Shown here piece after piece: positions 1-9,731 of a stretch of DNA of 64,000 bases. The translations under genes were made by a program, and so were the position numbers. Under the pieces are notes generated by a model. That model was not told the DNA's origin and made no database searches. It saw only the letters and a program-made list of their open reading frames with translations. Positions within the stretch are counted from its first letter, which is position 1. Every line of letters begins with the position of its first letter. Location: contig CAZIDP010000002.1 in assembly GCA_964537975.1 (NCBI GenBank), positions 124,001 to 188,000 of the forward strand, in the 5' to 3' direction. This stretch comes from SCBR16-9 sp964537975. GTDB taxonomy: Bacteria; Hydrogenedentota; Hydrogenedentia; Hydrogenedentales; SCBR16-9.

Positions 1-843
1 ATGGTTTCGGGATTGCCCAGCGTCAAAAGCGGTGTTCCACTCGCCAACCATTGCCTGTCCTCTACCTGCTTTTCAAGAATGTAGCCCTGTATTGGTGATC
101 GTATTTCAACCTTGTCCAAATCATGAAGCAAAACATTACGCCTGGCTTCCATTGCAATAATTTCCGCATCGAATGCTTCCCGTTGATATTCATTATCATC
201 AATGGAATCGCGTGTTCTGTGATAAGATAACTCAGCAGCTGTATATGATTTCTGTGCAGCATCTTCCGCTAGTACGGCACGCTCCAGCATTTGCTGTAAG
301 GTTTCATAATTTCTTCGGGCCTCATCATAAACGGACTGACTGACCATACCTTCTTCATGTAAAGTAGCGAAACGTTCATATTCAATTCGGGCATTCTCGG
401 CATTAACTTCCGCAATCCTCCTATCCTTGTGGGCTATACCCTCAGCGTCCCGTATCTCCAACATGCGCATTCTTGCCGATTCGATGTCTTCAGTACGTGG
501 TTTGTCCATATCCACCCCGACAATCCTTGCCTGTGTCTGGGCAATACCAGCATCCAGTGCTTTGATATCCTGCTGCAATGGAAACGCATCAATTATAGCC
601 AACACATCGCCTTTTGCTACGTAATCACCTACATTCAAGGATATCCGTTCCACGGTTCCAGAGAACGGCATCGAGGCATAATATATATCCGCCAGGCGTG
701 TTTTTGCTTCTTCAATAACATATTCTCTTACGGTAATGCGTTCTACTAACCGGACATCAACCTCCAGTGGTGTTGGACGTAACAGCATGATGAGAGCAGC
801 CAGCACCAGAACAGCAGTCAGTATGATTAAAACTTTTTTCATC
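1..843 (-). CDS. HlyD/MacA-type periplasmic adaptor subunit (C-terminus beyond window)
   Basis: Membrane-fusion (periplasmic adaptor) protein of an ABC efflux system, linking an inner-membrane permease to an outer channel. Only the first 281 codons are inside the window. The start is an ATG at 843 with an AAGGAG ribosome site just upstream. Residues 4-21 form a hydrophobic membrane anchor. A biotinyl-lipoyl half-motif follows (SGTVERISLNVGDYVAKGD, about 58-77), then a long charged helical stretch (about 90-235) suited to a coiled-coil hairpin. The second lipoyl half begins near 247 (IRSPIQGYI). It lies 47 bp downstream of the double-FtsX permease and is last in the visible operon. An outer-membrane channel gene may follow outside the window. 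Family assignment is firm; substrate is unknown. Confidence 0.88.
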
Positions 844-890
844 AATACTCCTTCATAGCATGACACGATTTGCAACATTGGGTAATGTTG

Positions 891-3269
891 TCATTCTCGT
901 TGCTTCAGAACGGCAACAAGGTCCAGTCTGGATATACGCCGCAGCACTGCCAGATTCGCCAACAAGACAAACAAGGCAATCAGCACCACAGTGTAAAGAT
1001 AGGAACTCGTTTCCAGATGAAACGGCATACGCATGATATCCATGTCGATTGCTTCCACAGCACGCTGACATAACCAGCGGCCTGCCGGTAAGCCCAGCAC
1101 CAGACCAATGCAGGACAACAAGACATTTTCCTGATACAACAAACGCGAAATTTCTTCTCTGGTGAATCCCATGACACGTAGCGAGGCTAACTCCCGCTGC
1201 CGCTCCATAAGCGATATAATTGTCGTGTTATAAATAATCGCAAAGGCAATAATACCTGAGAACAAGGAAATAATCGTAGCCATCCCAATCATGGAATCGG
1301 CCAGCAATACCTTGAGTGCGTCGTAAGATTCTGCGGTCAGCTCGACTGCCGCTATTAAGGGAATATCTTTCAAGTATTTAACCAAATCATGGGTCGTTCC
1401 TTCATCCATCTTCAACAAAGCAACATTCATCGCAAAAGGCTCATTCAGAATGCGACTGAGTGCGCTTATCTCCATGTAGGCGGATGTACCAATATATTGT
1501 TGCACCACCTTGTCCACACGTACATCACGCTCGTGCGTTATCTTACCCATCAGTGGCTTGATTCTTACCACATCACCCACATGTACCCCCAGTTTTTCTG
1601 CAATAGGCGTGGACAACACAAGACCATTTCCGGTGATGTTGATATGTCTGTCCTCAATATCAATCAAGCGCGTCATCTGGGCGTTTTCTGGCACCCCAAT
1701 GATGCCTGTGTCCATATGCCGCCAACCATTCCGTATCTCAAAGGGATATTGCAGCAGTGGTTCTGCATGCCGAACTCCGTCCAGACGAGCCATCTCTAAC
1801 AAAGCTCCACGATTGCGCTCATGTGTAAAATGAACACGCACATCTTCCCGCTGCAGTTCTGAGAACTGCAAGTCAATCATATACGTAATGGAGTCCATCT
1901 GATGGAATCCCAGCATTAAGATGGCTGCGGAAATCATGACACCCGCAACACAAAATGCTGCACGCAGCCGATTTCTTCCGACATTACGTACTATCATTTT
2001 TTCGGTAAAACCAAGAAGAGACCACAAAAAGTGCCAGCGTTCTATCAGTGTACGATGCCCATGCCGTGGTGCTTCAGGTCGCATTGCTTCAGCGGGATGT
2101 GTTTTTACAGCACGACGTGCTGCTGCCAGGGCACCCAGTAGCGCGAACAGTGCGGCTGTTATCGTAATGAACAAGAAAACGTCCGGATATATCTGCACTT
2201 GTACTTCAGGAAACTGGTAAAAGTCCACATATAAATACACCATTTGAATGGATAGCCAATGTCCCAGTAGCATCCCAAGGACACTGCCGCTGATGCTCAT
2301 GACCAACGCGAATTTAATGTAATACCAGGCTATTGCAAAATTGGAATACCCAAACGCCTTGAGCAGACCGATCTCTGTTCGGTCCTGATGCACCATCCGT
2401 CCCAACAGCACCATGATGACAGCAGCAGAAACTACCATCAACAGCAAGGCAATCATAGTAAAAAGGGCATCACGAGTTTTAATCTGGTCTGTTACAAAAC
2501 GATGCGATATCTGGTCTTCTCGCTTCACGGATACAAAGACACCATAGGAATCCAACAGACGTTCCGCTTGACTCAGTATTTCATCAAGCCGCTCTGGTTC
2601 TTCTACGCTCCCTACAAAATCGTTTCGAGATCCAGGCATGTCCAGCGCCATTTCCGCAAAGGTCTCAGGAACCCAAATGATGCCAAAACGCTCGGGACTG
2701 GGTATAAAATCCTGCGCATTACGAACCACATAAATATACTCTGGAGACATCCCCAAACCTGAAATGCGCAGTGAGTGCTGCCTTCCGTCCAGGGTCACAT
2801 TAATCCTGTCTCCGGGCTGCAAATTGTTGTGTAAAGCGAAATCCTGGCTGAGGACTACCTGATCGGTAACGCCTTCATCAAAATACCGACCGGAAAGTAC
2901 ATGCACCCCATTCAATACGGCACGGTTTCGTTCTGGCATGGAGATCATCCGGATATTCCGTGGCTCATCTACTCCTGGTATATCTACCAGGGCATCTTTG
3001 ACAATACGTCCCCGCACCGCGCGAACTCCGGGAATGTCTTCAAGACGATACACCATGCTAGCTGGTGCACGTTCCAGAGAGATGAAGAAATCGGCGAAGT
3101 CATATTGCTGGTAATACACATCACGTGACAGCAACAGATTCTTGTGCGCGGATGACATGCTGATATAGCTGGCTGTCCCCAGCAATACAACCGCCATGAT
3201 TGCCAGAGCCTGGCCCCAGATATGGATCATGTGCCGAATAAGACGTTTGTTTAATGCGCCTCTTACCAT
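891..3269 (-). CDS. ABC transporter permease with two FtsX domains
   Basis: A 792-aa inner-membrane permease of the LolE/MacB/FtsX superfamily. It has an N-terminal helix (about 14-34), a large periplasmic MacB-like domain, a first FtsX helix bundle (about 270-390), a second helix near 435-455 with another periplasmic domain, and a second FtsX bundle (about 660-785). The duplicated FtsX layout is typical of single-gene permeases working with a LolD-like ATPase. Its ATG overlaps the end of the ATPase gene by 7 bp, which implies translational coupling. With the adaptor downstream it should form a MacAB-like mechanotransmission or export complex that moves lipid, peptide or lipoprotein substrates from the periplasmic side. 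The substrate cannot be read from sequence. Confidence 0.9.
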   Translation of the reverse strand: MVRGALNKRLIRHMIHIWGQALAIMAVVLLGTASYISMSSAHKNLLLSRDVYYQQYDFADFFISLERAPASMVYRLEDIPGVRAVRGRIVKDALVDIPGVDEPRNIRMISMPERNRAVLNGVHVLSGRYFDEGVTDQVVLSQDFALHNNLQPGDRINVTLDGRQHSLRISGLGMSPEYIYVVRNAQDFIPSPERFGIIWVPETFAEMALDMPGSRNDFVGSVEEPERLDEILSQAERLLDSYGVFVSVKREDQISHRFVTDQIKTRDALFTMIALLLMVVSAAVIMVLLGRMVHQDRTEIGLLKAFGYSNFAIAWYYIKFALVMSISGSVLGMLLGHWLSIQMVYLYVDFYQFPEVQVQIYPDVFLFITITAALFALLGALAAARRAVKTHPAEAMRPEAPRHGHRTLIERWHFLWSLLGFTEKMIVRNVGRNRLRAAFCVAGVMISAAILMLGFHQMDSITYMIDLQFSELQREDVRVHFTHERNRGALLEMARLDGVRHAEPLLQYPFEIRNGWRHMDTGIIGVPENAQMTRLIDIEDRHINITGNGLVLSTPIAEKLGVHVGDVVRIKPLMGKITHERDVRVDKVVQQYIGTSAYMEISALSRILNEPFAMNVALLKMDEGTTHDLVKYLKDIPLIAAVELTAESYDALKVLLADSMIGMATIISLFSGIIAFAIIYNTTIISLMERQRELASLRVMGFTREEISRLLYQENVLLSCIGLVLGLPAGRWLCQRAVEAIDMDIMRMPFHLETSSYLYTVVLIALFVLLANLAVLRRISRLDLVAVLKQRE

Positions 3270-3979
3270 TCGAGATCAACGGCTCCAATCCGTTTGGCAT
3301 TTTCACGAATCTCACGTATCCCACCATCGGCAACATAAATTACACGATGAGCCATATCTGCTATGGTGGCATTATGCGTTATAACTACTACCGTAGCACC
3401 TGTCTTTTTATTCACCTCATTTAATACATCAAGTACCAGCTTGCCCGTTGTCAGGTCCAGCGCGCCTGTTGGCTCATCACACAACAGGACTTCTGGCCGC
3501 TTCGCCAAAGCACGGGCAATGGCCACCCGCTGTTGTTCACCTCCAGACAGTTGAGAAGGAAAATGATCTTTTCGGTCTTCCATCTGTACCAGACGCAGCA
3601 TTTCTATGGCCGGATAAGGCTCTGCTACGATTTCAGTAGCCATCTCTACATTTTCTTCGGCAGTCAGATTGGGTATTAAGTTGTAAAACTGAAAAACAAA
3701 CCCGATATGTTCGCGGCGGTAACGCGTGAGCTGACCTTCTGAAAATGCACTCAAATCATTGCCCTGGAAAAAGACCTGTCCTGTAGTCGGGGTGTCAATT
3801 CCCCCCATGATATTCATCAAAGTACTTTTGCCAGAACCACTCTGCCCCAGAATAACCAGAAATTCTCCTGACTCTACCTCCAGCGATACATCCCGTAAGG
3901 CGGTAACGGTTACCTCACCCATTATGTACTCTTTGCATACATTGTCAATATTGAAAATAGAGTTGCCGTTCTGTTTCAT
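3263..3979 (-). CDS. ABC transporter ATP-binding protein, LolD/MacB type
   Basis: A 238-aa cytoplasmic ATPase that powers the neighbouring FtsX-type permease. Visible motifs are Walker A GQSGSGKS (45-52), the Q-loop at Gln97, signature LSGGEQQR (144-151), Walker B VLLCDEPTGALD (164-175) and a switch His in VVVITHN. The SGGEQQRVAIARAL and DEPTGALD wording is typical of the LolD/MacB/FtsE group. The ATG at 3979 follows an AAGG-type ribosome site. It is the first gene of a three-gene minus-strand operon (ATPase, permease, adaptor). No membrane segments are present. Family is certain; the cargo is not. Confidence 0.93.
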   Translation of the reverse strand: MKQNGNSIFNIDNVCKEYIMGEVTVTALRDVSLEVESGEFLVILGQSGSGKSTLMNIMGGIDTPTTGQVFFQGNDLSAFSEGQLTRYRREHIGFVFQFYNLIPNLTAEENVEMATEIVAEPYPAIEMLRLVQMEDRKDHFPSQLSGGEQQRVAIARALAKRPEVLLCDEPTGALDLTTGKLVLDVLNEVNKKTGATVVVITHNATIADMAHRVIYVADGGIREIRENAKRIGAVDLEW

Positions 3980-4232
3980 TGGTTGCCTTCACAAAATTCC
4001 ATCTTGCCTTTTCAGTAAGTGTCTACATTAAAAATTTCCGGTTAATCAGCAGAATTGATCTTAATGAGTGTTCATATAATAGTCAAGCCAGATCAGTCGT
4101 TCACGTAGCTTCAGCATATTCGATATCCTGAGACCATACAACATTCAAGTTTGCCTGTGAAATTAAATCATGGTAATGTTATGACTTTGTGATTTGTCAT
4201 AGTGATGAATCAACAATGGGGAGAATTTTTTA

Positions 4233-5330
4233 ATGAAATACACAATATCAATGTCACCTGATGCCCTGCGAAGCCGCGTTGGGCGCATGGACCAAGTGGC
4301 AGGTATTCAGATGTTACAGCTGGACGATGGCAAGGCTCGTGGATGCCGCATTGCCCGCTTCTATACTGGTAGTGGCTTGGAGTTTACAGTGAATTTGGAC
4401 CGATGCATGGACCTGTCCTCAGCATCGTATAGTGGTGCCGCGATGGGCTGGCGTTCCACTACGGGCGATGTGGCACCGCAATACTATGAAGCGGAAGGTA
4501 TCCGGTGGCTGCGCAGTTTTAATGGTGGTTTGTTGACTACTTGTGGCACCCAGAATGTCGGCCCACCCGCTTCTGACAGCCCGGAAAGCGGTAACGGACT
4601 ACATGGCCGTATCGCGAACACACCCGCGGAAGACATCCGGTGCAGCCAGGCCTGGTCTGGTGATACGTATTTGTTGTCCTTGTCCGGTACCATACGAGAG
4701 ACCTCTGTATTTGGTGTAAACCTTGCCCTGCATCGTACGATCTCTACCCAATTGGGTTCTGATGTTATCTCTTTGCGCGACGAATTGGTCAATGAAGGCT
4801 TTACACCAGCACATTTCATGATGCTTTACCACTGCAACATTGGCTGGCCCGCATTGGATGCCGGTTCACAAATCTTGGCACCGACCCAGAAAGTTACCCC
4901 GCGCAATGAAACAGCGCAAGAAGGTGCCCAGGACTGGTACAAGATGGACGCGCCAACTCCTGGTTACGCAGAAAAGGTCTATTTCCATGAAATGAAACCC
5001 GATGCTACAGGCTGGGTGAGTGCGGCAATTGTAAATAAAGAGATGATCAAAGATGGCACAGGTTTTGGGGTGTGTGTGCGCTACAAGGCAGATACACTGC
5101 CCAGTTTTGTGCAATGGAAACAAATGGGTACACAGGAATATGTGCTCGGTCTTGAACCTTCAACTTGCAAGGTCGTCGGGGTTGATGAAGACACTGCTGC
5201 CGGTAATCTGGAATTTCTGCAACCAGGCGAGAAGAAGGTGTTTCAACTGGAATACTCACCGATATACTCGAAAGAGCAATATGAAAACCTGGCTGCAATC
5301 TCCAACAGCACGGATGCACCTATAGCCTGA
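4233..5330 (+). CDS. DUF4432 family protein (aldose 1-epimerase-like)
   Basis: A 365-aa protein with no signal peptide, matching the DUF4432 branch of the galactose mutarotase-like fold. Conserved-looking motifs are the RCMDLS segment (about 58-63), FNGGLLTTCG (about 97-106), LHGRI (about 130), LYHCNIGWP and a late GLEP. In this superfamily the His of the LHGRI/YHxNxG motifs and a C-terminal Glu act in sugar-ring opening or binding, but DUF4432 substrates are mostly uncharacterised. The ATG at 4233 follows a GGGGAG site. It stands alone, convergent with valS, with a strong hairpin between them. Likely role: cytoplasmic sugar mutarotation or epimerisation in carbohydrate catabolism (inference). 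Confidence 0.85.
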   Translation: MKYTISMSPDALRSRVGRMDQVAGIQMLQLDDGKARGCRIARFYTGSGLEFTVNLDRCMDLSSASYSGAAMGWRSTTGDVAPQYYEAEGIRWLRSFNGGLLTTCGTQNVGPPASDSPESGNGLHGRIANTPAEDIRCSQAWSGDTYLLSLSGTIRETSVFGVNLALHRTISTQLGSDVISLRDELVNEGFTPAHFMMLYHCNIGWPALDAGSQILAPTQKVTPRNETAQEGAQDWYKMDAPTPGYAEKVYFHEMKPDATGWVSAAIVNKEMIKDGTGFGVCVRYKADTLPSFVQWKQMGTQEYVLGLEPSTCKVVGVDEDTAAGNLEFLQPGEKKVFQLEYSPIYSKEQYENLAAISNSTDAPIA

Positions 5331-5362
5331 CTATATGCAGTGTAAAAGTAAATGAATTTGCC

Positions 5363-5400
5363 GTTTCGGTTGGGTATTTTGCCAGCTACCCAACCGAAAC
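5363..5400. terminator. Convergent hairpin, likely bidirectional terminator
   Basis: A perfect 14-bp inverted repeat: GTTTCGGTTGGGTA pairs with TACCCAACCGAAAC around a 10-nt loop. It lies 33 bp after the DUF4432 stop and 77 bp after the valS stop, where the two convergent transcripts meet. There is no clear U-tract on either side, so it may be a transcript-end stabiliser rather than a canonical intrinsic terminator. Confidence 0.65.
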
Positions 5401-5476
5401 GCATACACAATTCAAGTCGAACTCAACTTGCTAAAATCTACCAGTAATATTTAAGACAACCAAATGTAAATATAAC

Positions 5477-8134
5477 TCAAGATGGTTTCTCTGTGGACAA
5501 TACTACGTTTACCTTTACGAGTCCATTCTCCGTTTTTCCTTCGTTCAATCCCAAAGACTCAATTTTAAGCATTCGCATAATATCGTCTTTTGTGGAATGT
5601 AACGCCTTTAGAACAGATGGTTCTGCTTCAATATCGACACGGTCTACTGGAGCAGCCATACTCATATTTGCATCTGCCTTTGCACGACGAACCGATTCTA
5701 TTACCTCAACAGCAGCAGCATATACACTTTCAAGCTCTGGTTCCGGGATAGATGCCAGTTCTTCAATCGTGGGCCAGGGGCTTCGGTGTACCGAAAGATG
5801 CATATCGTCATCACTCGCGTATGTCCAGCTCCAGACTTCTTCAGTAATATAGGGTACAAATGGCGCAAACATACGCAGTAAGGCGCGGTGAACCAATTTC
5901 AAGGTAGCACACGCAGAAAGGCGTTCTGGTGTTAAGGTTTCATCATAAGTACGCGGTTTGGCCAACTCAAGATAATTATCACAGAAAACACGCCAGAAGA
6001 AGTCTTCAATAAGGCTGAGCGCCTGAGCATAATCATAATCATTAAGTGCGGCGGTACTGCGTGCTATAAGCGGTCGCAATTCAGCGACAACAGCTCGGTC
6101 TGTCTGATGGATGATTTTGTCGGGTGTGAGCATTCCGGCATCAATTTCAGAAAAGCGTCCGATGACGAATTTTCCCGCATTGAACAGCTTTGTAACCAGG
6201 CGCTTACCCACCTTGAAGACTTGCTCGTCGTACGCGGTATCCACTCCCAGGCGTGCGCGTGCTGCCCAATACCGCAGGCTGTCCGCGCTGTGCGTTTCCA
6301 CCAGTGGTTCTGGAGTAACTACGTTGCCTTTGCTCTTGGACATCTTCTTGCGGTCAGGATCGAGAATCCATCCACTGAGCACAATATTCTTCCAGGGTAT
6401 CTCACCTTCATGCAGGTAAGCTTTCACAATGGTGTAAAATGCCCAGGTACGGATGATGTCATGGGCTTGCGGACGTATGTCCATCGGGAACAGTTTTTTA
6501 TGGCGTTCTTTATCACGCACCCACTTGGTAGCAATCTGCGGAGTAAGTGAGCTGGTGGCCCAGGTATCAAATACATCGGGATCACCGGTGAACCCTCCTG
6601 GCTTGTCACGCTGTTCTTCTGTGTATCCAGTGGGTACATCGTCAAACGGGTCTATCGGCAGTCGGTCCACTTCGGGAATCAGACGCTCCTGATGTTGTAC
6701 CATACCGTTAGAATCAATTTTATACCACAATGGAATAGGCACGCCGAAGAATCGTTGCCGGCTTAAACACCAGTCCTGATTCAACCCTTCAACCCAATGC
6801 TCGTACCGCTTGAACATATAATCGGGATGCCATTGGATTTTGCGGCCTTGTTCAATTAACTGCGCTTTCTTATCCATAATACGCGCATACCATTGCCGTG
6901 TCGGAATCAGTTCCAAGGGTCGATCCCCTTTTTCGAAAAACTTCACGGCATGGGTAATTTCCTCCGGGGGGCGTGTGATATTGCCCGGCATCTCTTCCGC
7001 GAGTTCCAACAGCACTTTGGCTGCTTTTTTTGTGTATAGCCCATTAATTTGTTCATAAACAGACGCAGCCTGTTCCGGATCAAGGCTGGGTACTCCGTAC
7101 TCTCCACCCGGTTGAAAGCTGATGCTATTGTCTGTTGCGCTATTCCCATCAAATTCACTGAACTGCATCGGCATCAAACAACCATCGGCGCCAATGATCT
7201 GACGGGTGGGCAAGTTATAATGTTGCCACCATTCCACGTCGGTCTGATCGCCAAAAGTACATACCATCACAATGCCCGTACCTTTTTCCGGGTCTGCTTT
7301 GGTATCTGCCATGATAGGTACCGGTACTTGAAAGAATGGGGTTACTGCAAACTTGCCAAACAGATGCTGGTATCGGGTGTCTTCAGGATGTGCCAGCACG
7401 GCTACACAGGCTGCAAGTAATTCGGGTCGTGTCGTAGCGATCACGATATTTTCATCACTGCCCATCACACCGAAGCGCAGGAAATTATACGCACTTGGGC
7501 GATCTCTGTCTTCTACCTCTGCCTGGGCAATAGCTGTCTGGAAATCCACATCCCACAAAACGGGACGTTCGGCCTGGAATACCTCATCTTTCTCCAGCAA
7601 CTCAAGAAAACTGTATTGTGAGATGTAGCGGCAGTGATCATCAATAGTGGCGTATTCTTGGCTCCAGTCATAGCTCAGGCCCAACCGACTCCACAAGCGC
7701 TTGAATGCATCTTCGTCTTCCCGGGTAATTTCATGGCACAAATTAATGAAATTCGGACGGCTGACATTGACAGTGTCCCCTTTGGCGCCACGTTCCCGCT
7801 TAAATTCTGGGTCGAAGTGGAGATGCGCGTCACAGCGTACATTAAAAACATTCATGACACGCCGTTCGGTTGGCAAACCATTGTCGTCCCAGCCAATAGG
7901 AAAGAATATATTTTTTCCCAGCATGCGCTGATAACGCACAATAAAATCCTGATGGGAGTAACTGAAAAGATGGCCTACGTGAAGTGAACCACTCACCGTC
8001 GGGGGGGGCGTATCGACAACAAAAGTATCGTCTCTGCCCCGATCAGGGTCCCAGGCAAACAGATTGTTTTCTTCCCAATATTTTTCCCAGCGGCATTCCA
8101 CTTCCTGGGGCTTATACGATTTGGGCAAGTCCAT
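5477..8134 (-). CDS. valS: Valyl-tRNA synthetase
   Basis: Cytoplasmic class I aminoacyl-tRNA synthetase that charges tRNA-Val. It is 885 aa long. The HIGH-type motif is HVGH (52-55) within PPPTVSGSLHVGHL. The editing (CP1) domain carries TTRPELLAACVAV. KMSKS lies near residue 597 (KKMSKSKGNV). An anticodon-binding domain follows, with a short C-terminal helical tail. The HIGH-region wording (GWDDNGLPTERRV) and the short tail look more like the archaeal/alphaproteobacterial/actinobacterial ValS branch than the E. coli type; this is a recollection to be tested by phylogeny. The ATG at 8134 has an AGGAG site. It is apparently monocistronic, and no T-box-like leader was recognised upstream. Confidence 0.95.
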   Translation of the reverse strand: MDLPKSYKPQEVECRWEKYWEENNLFAWDPDRGRDDTFVVDTPPPTVSGSLHVGHLFSYSHQDFIVRYQRMLGKNIFFPIGWDDNGLPTERRVMNVFNVRCDAHLHFDPEFKRERGAKGDTVNVSRPNFINLCHEITREDEDAFKRLWSRLGLSYDWSQEYATIDDHCRYISQYSFLELLEKDEVFQAERPVLWDVDFQTAIAQAEVEDRDRPSAYNFLRFGVMGSDENIVIATTRPELLAACVAVLAHPEDTRYQHLFGKFAVTPFFQVPVPIMADTKADPEKGTGIVMVCTFGDQTDVEWWQHYNLPTRQIIGADGCLMPMQFSEFDGNSATDNSISFQPGGEYGVPSLDPEQAASVYEQINGLYTKKAAKVLLELAEEMPGNITRPPEEITHAVKFFEKGDRPLELIPTRQWYARIMDKKAQLIEQGRKIQWHPDYMFKRYEHWVEGLNQDWCLSRQRFFGVPIPLWYKIDSNGMVQHQERLIPEVDRLPIDPFDDVPTGYTEEQRDKPGGFTGDPDVFDTWATSSLTPQIATKWVRDKERHKKLFPMDIRPQAHDIIRTWAFYTIVKAYLHEGEIPWKNIVLSGWILDPDRKKMSKSKGNVVTPEPLVETHSADSLRYWAARARLGVDTAYDEQVFKVGKRLVTKLFNAGKFVIGRFSEIDAGMLTPDKIIHQTDRAVVAELRPLIARSTAALNDYDYAQALSLIEDFFWRVFCDNYLELAKPRTYDETLTPERLSACATLKLVHRALLRMFAPFVPYITEEVWSWTYASDDDMHLSVHRSPWPTIEELASIPEPELESVYAAAVEVIESVRRAKADANMSMAAPVDRVDIEAEPSVLKALHSTKDDIMRMLKIESLGLNEGKTENGLVKVNVVLSTEKPS

Positions 8135-8358
8135 GAATAACTCCTGATGTCGTGATATGAATATAGTTTCTCGTGAATATAAACGGTGTGTTATAAAATT
8201 TAACGCATATTATGTTGGATAAATTGATCAAGCAGGGGAGAAGCTGGGTGAAATAGGAGCAGCAATCACATTTTTCCCCACTCAGCCCATCGATCGAGAC
8301 AGTAGTATATCAAAAAAGTAATATCGGAGAAAACGAGCTGGCAAGTCTGCTTTTTCGA

Positions 8359-9057
8359 TTACATACCGAAAGTAAGCAAAGATATTACCCCATAACCCAG
8401 TACACCCATTACAGGTGGCAAGACATTGGGTGCAATGATGAGAATCACAATGATGATGCCAAATGGTCCAATCTGCTCCATCATGCGTTGTCCTGCTGGA
8501 GGCAAAAAATAGTTCAATGCATAATGTCCATCAAGAGGTGGAACCGGAATCAAGTTAAATACCATAAGAAGCAGATTGATCATGATTAATGCCAATAATA
8601 TAGACATACTGATCCCCAAAGTGCTGTTATCATTAGCAGCCAATATGGCAAAGTCATAAATAGTAGCAATCCCAGTAATGTCAATATTGCCAATTTGTAT
8701 TATGATGCGTAAAATAAATGCACAGGCCAATGCAATGAGCAAATTAGAGGCAGGTCCAGCCATCGCAATGAGCACGGGGTCCCGTCGTATGTTGTTTAAA
8801 TTACGGGGGTTGAAGGGAACAGGTTTGGCCCATCCAAACAGATAGGGAACACGAAGGACTATCATAAGCAACGGCATGACCACAGTACCAATTGGATCGA
8901 TGTGCTTCCGTGGGTCCAATGTCAGTCTGCCCATTAGGCGCGCGGACGGATCACCACAGTAATTTGCCATCGCCGCATGTGCTGCTTCATGCACACAAAG
9001 TGAAAACAACAAACAGCCATACATGAGTACAACATAGGCAATATCTATATCAAACAC
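8359..9057 (-). CDS. Site-2 protease family (M50) zinc metalloprotease
   Basis: A 232-aa polytopic membrane protein. The zinc-binding HExxH motif is HEAAH (23-27), inside the first hydrophobic segment (CVHEAAHAAMANYCGD). The second conserved motif, PVPPLDGHYAL, lies near residue 170 and supplies the Asp ligand. The DPRKHIDPIGT segment after HEAAH is typical of the short M50B group (YwhC-like). It predicts about 5-6 membrane helices. The start is GTG at 9057 with AAAGGA six bases upstream. It lies 224 bp downstream of valS in the same direction as the transcript flows away, so it is probably an independent unit. The physiological substrate is unknown. Confidence 0.92.
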   Translation of the reverse strand: MFDIDIAYVVLMYGCLLFSLCVHEAAHAAMANYCGDPSARLMGRLTLDPRKHIDPIGTVVMPLLMIVLRVPYLFGWAKPVPFNPRNLNNIRRDPVLIAMAGPASNLLIALACAFILRIIIQIGNIDITGIATIYDFAILAANDNSTLGISMSILLALIMINLLLMVFNLIPVPPLDGHYALNYFLPPAGQRMMEQIGPFGIIIVILIIAPNVLPPVMGVLGYGVISLLTFGM

Positions 9058-9731
9058 AGAATTTCCTTTACATTACGTTTTTTGGTGCAATATCAAAGAC
9101 AATTAGTATATAAGAATTGCGTATTTTGGAGCAATATTAAGATCGGGTAACGAGTTGTGAGAGAAATATGCAAATATCGAATAAATCTTTGCAGATAAGA
9201 CTGTATTGAAGCGAAAGGAAGTTTCAGCCTGTTCAGGTTGTACTGGAGTGTAGAGAATACAGTATCCGTCGCAGCGGGGTGGCTGCTTCCGGCTTCATGT
9301 TTCCCCCATGAAAAACCGAAACCACCCCGCCTCCAACATCACCGATTGTGCCCGACAATTCATTAAAATACGACCTACCGGACGCATCGTTGTTCCCGTG
9401 CAGCCCGCCAGCCGGCTATACCGAACGACCAGGACGCTTTGCACGCCACTAGAAACCTCTTCTTTTGGAAAACCTACATAAAATATGGGTGGTTTTCCTC
9501 CCATCCATTGTTAAAAAAACTACCTGCATGGGTGGTCGCACGGCACAGAAACACACGCCTTTGTATATGGTAAATTTAAAGCTTATAAAGCTTCCATATA
9601 TCTGTTTGAAATGTAACATAAATAATTCATCAGGATCAAGTTTTATTGTTTTTCTCAATTATTAGCATCTTGATAGCGTTTTCAATAATTAATGTAGTTG
9701 TGGGATCAGTTAACTTTTAATCATAATCATT
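9058..9731. other. Intergenic region with GC-rich hairpin islet
   Basis: No convincing gene is visible in these 674 bases. Most of it is AT-rich, but about 9240-9480 is markedly GC-richer. It opens with a long hairpin (9275-9329): outer arms CGGGGTGG and CCACCCCG, inner arms around a TTCCCC loop. A smaller dyad with a TTTT loop lies at 9485-9504 (ATGGGTGG/CCTCCCAT). A 69-codon minus-strand frame (9295-9504) spans the islet but has no ribosome site or recognisable domain. The islet may be a decayed mobile or repetitive element. Confidence 0.4.
9275..9329. repeat. Long imperfect hairpin (REP-like)
   Basis: Outer arms CGGGGTGG (9275-9282) and CCACCCCG (9322-9329) pair perfectly. The inner arms, about 13 nt each, pair with a few mismatches: the left ends in CTTCATG and the right begins CATGAAAAA. 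No U-tract follows. It is about 300 bp beyond the nearest gene start, so it does not look like an ordinary terminator. Whether it recurs in the genome cannot be seen here. Confidence 0.5.

Noticed and set aside
5493..5852. 119-codon plus-strand frame
   Set aside because: Antisense to the C-terminus of valS; no ribosome site and a Ser-rich shadow composition.
9295..9504. 69-codon minus-strand frame over the GC-rich islet
   Set aside because: It has no ribosome site or domain, and I cannot support a gene; the DNA structure is the better explanation.
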